Assembly (NCBI GenBank): GCA_028277515.1
Contig: JANQGC010000091.1
Span: 13,478-77,477 of the forward strand
Direction: 5' to 3'
Length of the DNA: 64,000 nt
Origin: Anaerolineae bacterium
GTDB taxonomy: Bacteria; Chloroflexota; Anaerolineae; Promineifilales; Promineifilaceae
Shown: positions 63,509 through 64,000 of the stretch, piece by piece
How the letters are laid out: each line of letters starts with the position of its first letter
Position numbering within the stretch: position 1 is the stretch's first letter
Translations under genes and position numbers: made by a program
The notes under the pieces: generated by a model
Told to the model about the DNA's origin: nothing
The model's input: only the letters and a program-made list of their open reading frames with translations
Database searches by the model: none

Positions 63509-63538
63509 ACTTTAGCATAAATGCATAGCATGTGTCAA
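63509..63538 (-). promoter_or_regulatory. Sigma-70 promoter of the small-peptide unit
   Basis: On the minus strand, a perfect TTGACA (63533-63538) and TAAAGT (63509-63514) are separated by 18 bases. It lies between the mtnA stop and the AGGAG of the small reading frame. Confidence 0.6.
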
Positions 63539-63555
63539 CAGCAATTTTAAATTTT

Positions 63556-64000
63556 TTACGATTTCGACCTTCTTTTTTCGGGAAATAATTCAAGCACACC
63601 GTTTTCTGAGGCCTCGCAAATGCCTCGTTCAGTGATCAGCCCCGTCACCAACCTGGCCGGCGTGACGTCGAAAGCGTAATTAGCTGCCGGGCTGTCCGCC
63701 GGGGTCAGTAGAACCCGGCTGACTTGATCATCATGAAGACCGCTAATTGTGCGTACCTCAGCGGCGTCCCTCTGTTCAATAGGGATTTCGCGGACGCCAT
63801 CCTTTTTGTGCCAGTCAAAGGTTGAGGATGGCAGAGCCACATAAAATGGTACATCATTATCTTTTGCCGCTAAAGCCTTTAAATACGTCCCGATCTTATT
63901 GGCGACATCCCCAGTATATAAGGTTCGATCGGTTCCGGTGATTACCAGGTCGACCATGCCATGCTGCATTAAATGACCGCCGACATTATCGACAATTATT
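63556..64000 (-). CDS. mtnA: S-methyl-5-thioribose-1-phosphate isomerase (3' part)
   Basis: The 148 residues visible at the right edge match the C-terminal half of Mtn[42 protein letters not shown] (with the catalytic Asp of the GxDR segment), [14 protein letters not shown] and the tail [21 protein letters not shown]. MtnA isomerises methylthioribose 1-phosphate to methylthioribulose 1-phosphate in the methionine salvage pathway. The 5' end of the gene lies outside the window. The TYTG before DVANKIG differs from the usual NGD-type loop, a small variation. Confidence 0.88.
   Translation of the reverse strand, partial: IIVDNVGGHLMQHGMVDLVITGTDRTLYTGDVANKIGTYLKALAAKDNDVPFYVALPSSTFDWHKKDGVREIPIEQRDAAEVRTISGLHDDQVSRVLLTPADSPAANYAFDVTPARLVTGLITERGICEASENGVLELFPEKRRSKS

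Noticed and set aside
1..64000. tRNA, rRNA, CRISPR or insertion sequence
   Set aside because: No cloverleaf-like stretch, no regularly spaced direct repeats and no transposase frame were seen. Small RNAs cannot be excluded by eye.

Overview
The window looks like one contiguous piece of a bacterial chromosome, most probably from the Chloroflexota (Anaerolineae/Caldilineae/Ardenticatenia-like). Indicators are Thr/Pro-rich low-complexity linkers in exported proteins, twin S41 proteases, a methionyl-tRNA synthetase with an HQGN signature, and a divergent family-B DNA polymerase next to a RecA-like protein. The hexamer CGGCCG is strikingly over-used across the window. No rRNA, tRNA, CRISPR array, insertion sequence or prophage was seen.

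Layout. 1-9.8 kb: the start of a molybdo-hydroxylase-type gene whose [2Fe-2S] ligands are almost all replaced, an exported LysM protein, an MBL hydrolase, a fatty-acid beta-oxidation pair (fadB/J-like and thiolase), a polytopic exporter-like protein, a threonine-dehydrogenase-type SDR and a family III CoA-transferase. 10-20.8 kb: a cyclase-family hydrolase, an (alpha/alpha)6 glycosidase-like protein, a GH3-like membrane protein, two S41 proteases, smpB, and a copper-amine-oxidase-like protein fused to cytochrome c. 21.0-24.0 kb: a G+C-richer three-gene cassette (divergent polB, 81-aa protein, RecA/RadA-like protein lacking a P-loop). 24.3-28.7 kb: coaBC, a GNAT, a GntR/FCD regulator and fhs. 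28.9-36.8 kb: a universal stress protein, a four-subunit 2-oxoacid:ferredoxin oxidoreductase operon that carries its own aminotransferase and, divergently, alanine dehydrogenase plus a CoA-transferase. Together these suggest oxidative amino-acid catabolism through 2-oxoacids to acyl-CoA.

36.8-40.9 kb is the conserved rpmH-rnpA-yidD-yidC-jag block, with a beta-propeller lipoprotein inserted between yidD and yidC. It has a clear promoter, a terminator-like leader hairpin before rpmH and a strong terminator after jag. 40.9-51.5 kb (minus strand) holds ettA, metG, an EVE/PUA-like protein, an Lgt-fold protein lacking catalytic residues paired with a TlpA-like thioredoxin, rimO, a RodZ-like protein, rplI, a coiled-coil membrane protein and a PspA homologue. 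51.7-64 kb holds a lipid kinase, a helicase-associated-domain protein overlapping a membrane-anchored MutS relative, a hypothetical protein, a PspC-domain protein, an ABC exporter, an MFS transporter, a tandem GNAT, a small membrane protein, a HAD hydrolase, a candidate short-peptide gene with its own promoter and tandem terminators, and the end of mtnA.

Most genes are ordinary. The parts most worth a second look are the polB/small protein/RecA-like cassette, the candidate short-peptide unit at 63.3-63.5 kb, three enzyme-like proteins that have lost catalytic or cofactor residues (Fe-S, amine oxidase, Lgt), a four-copy palindromic intergenic repeat family, and terminator-like hairpins directly in front of start codons. 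All assignments come from reading the sequence and recalling family signatures; no database search was run.
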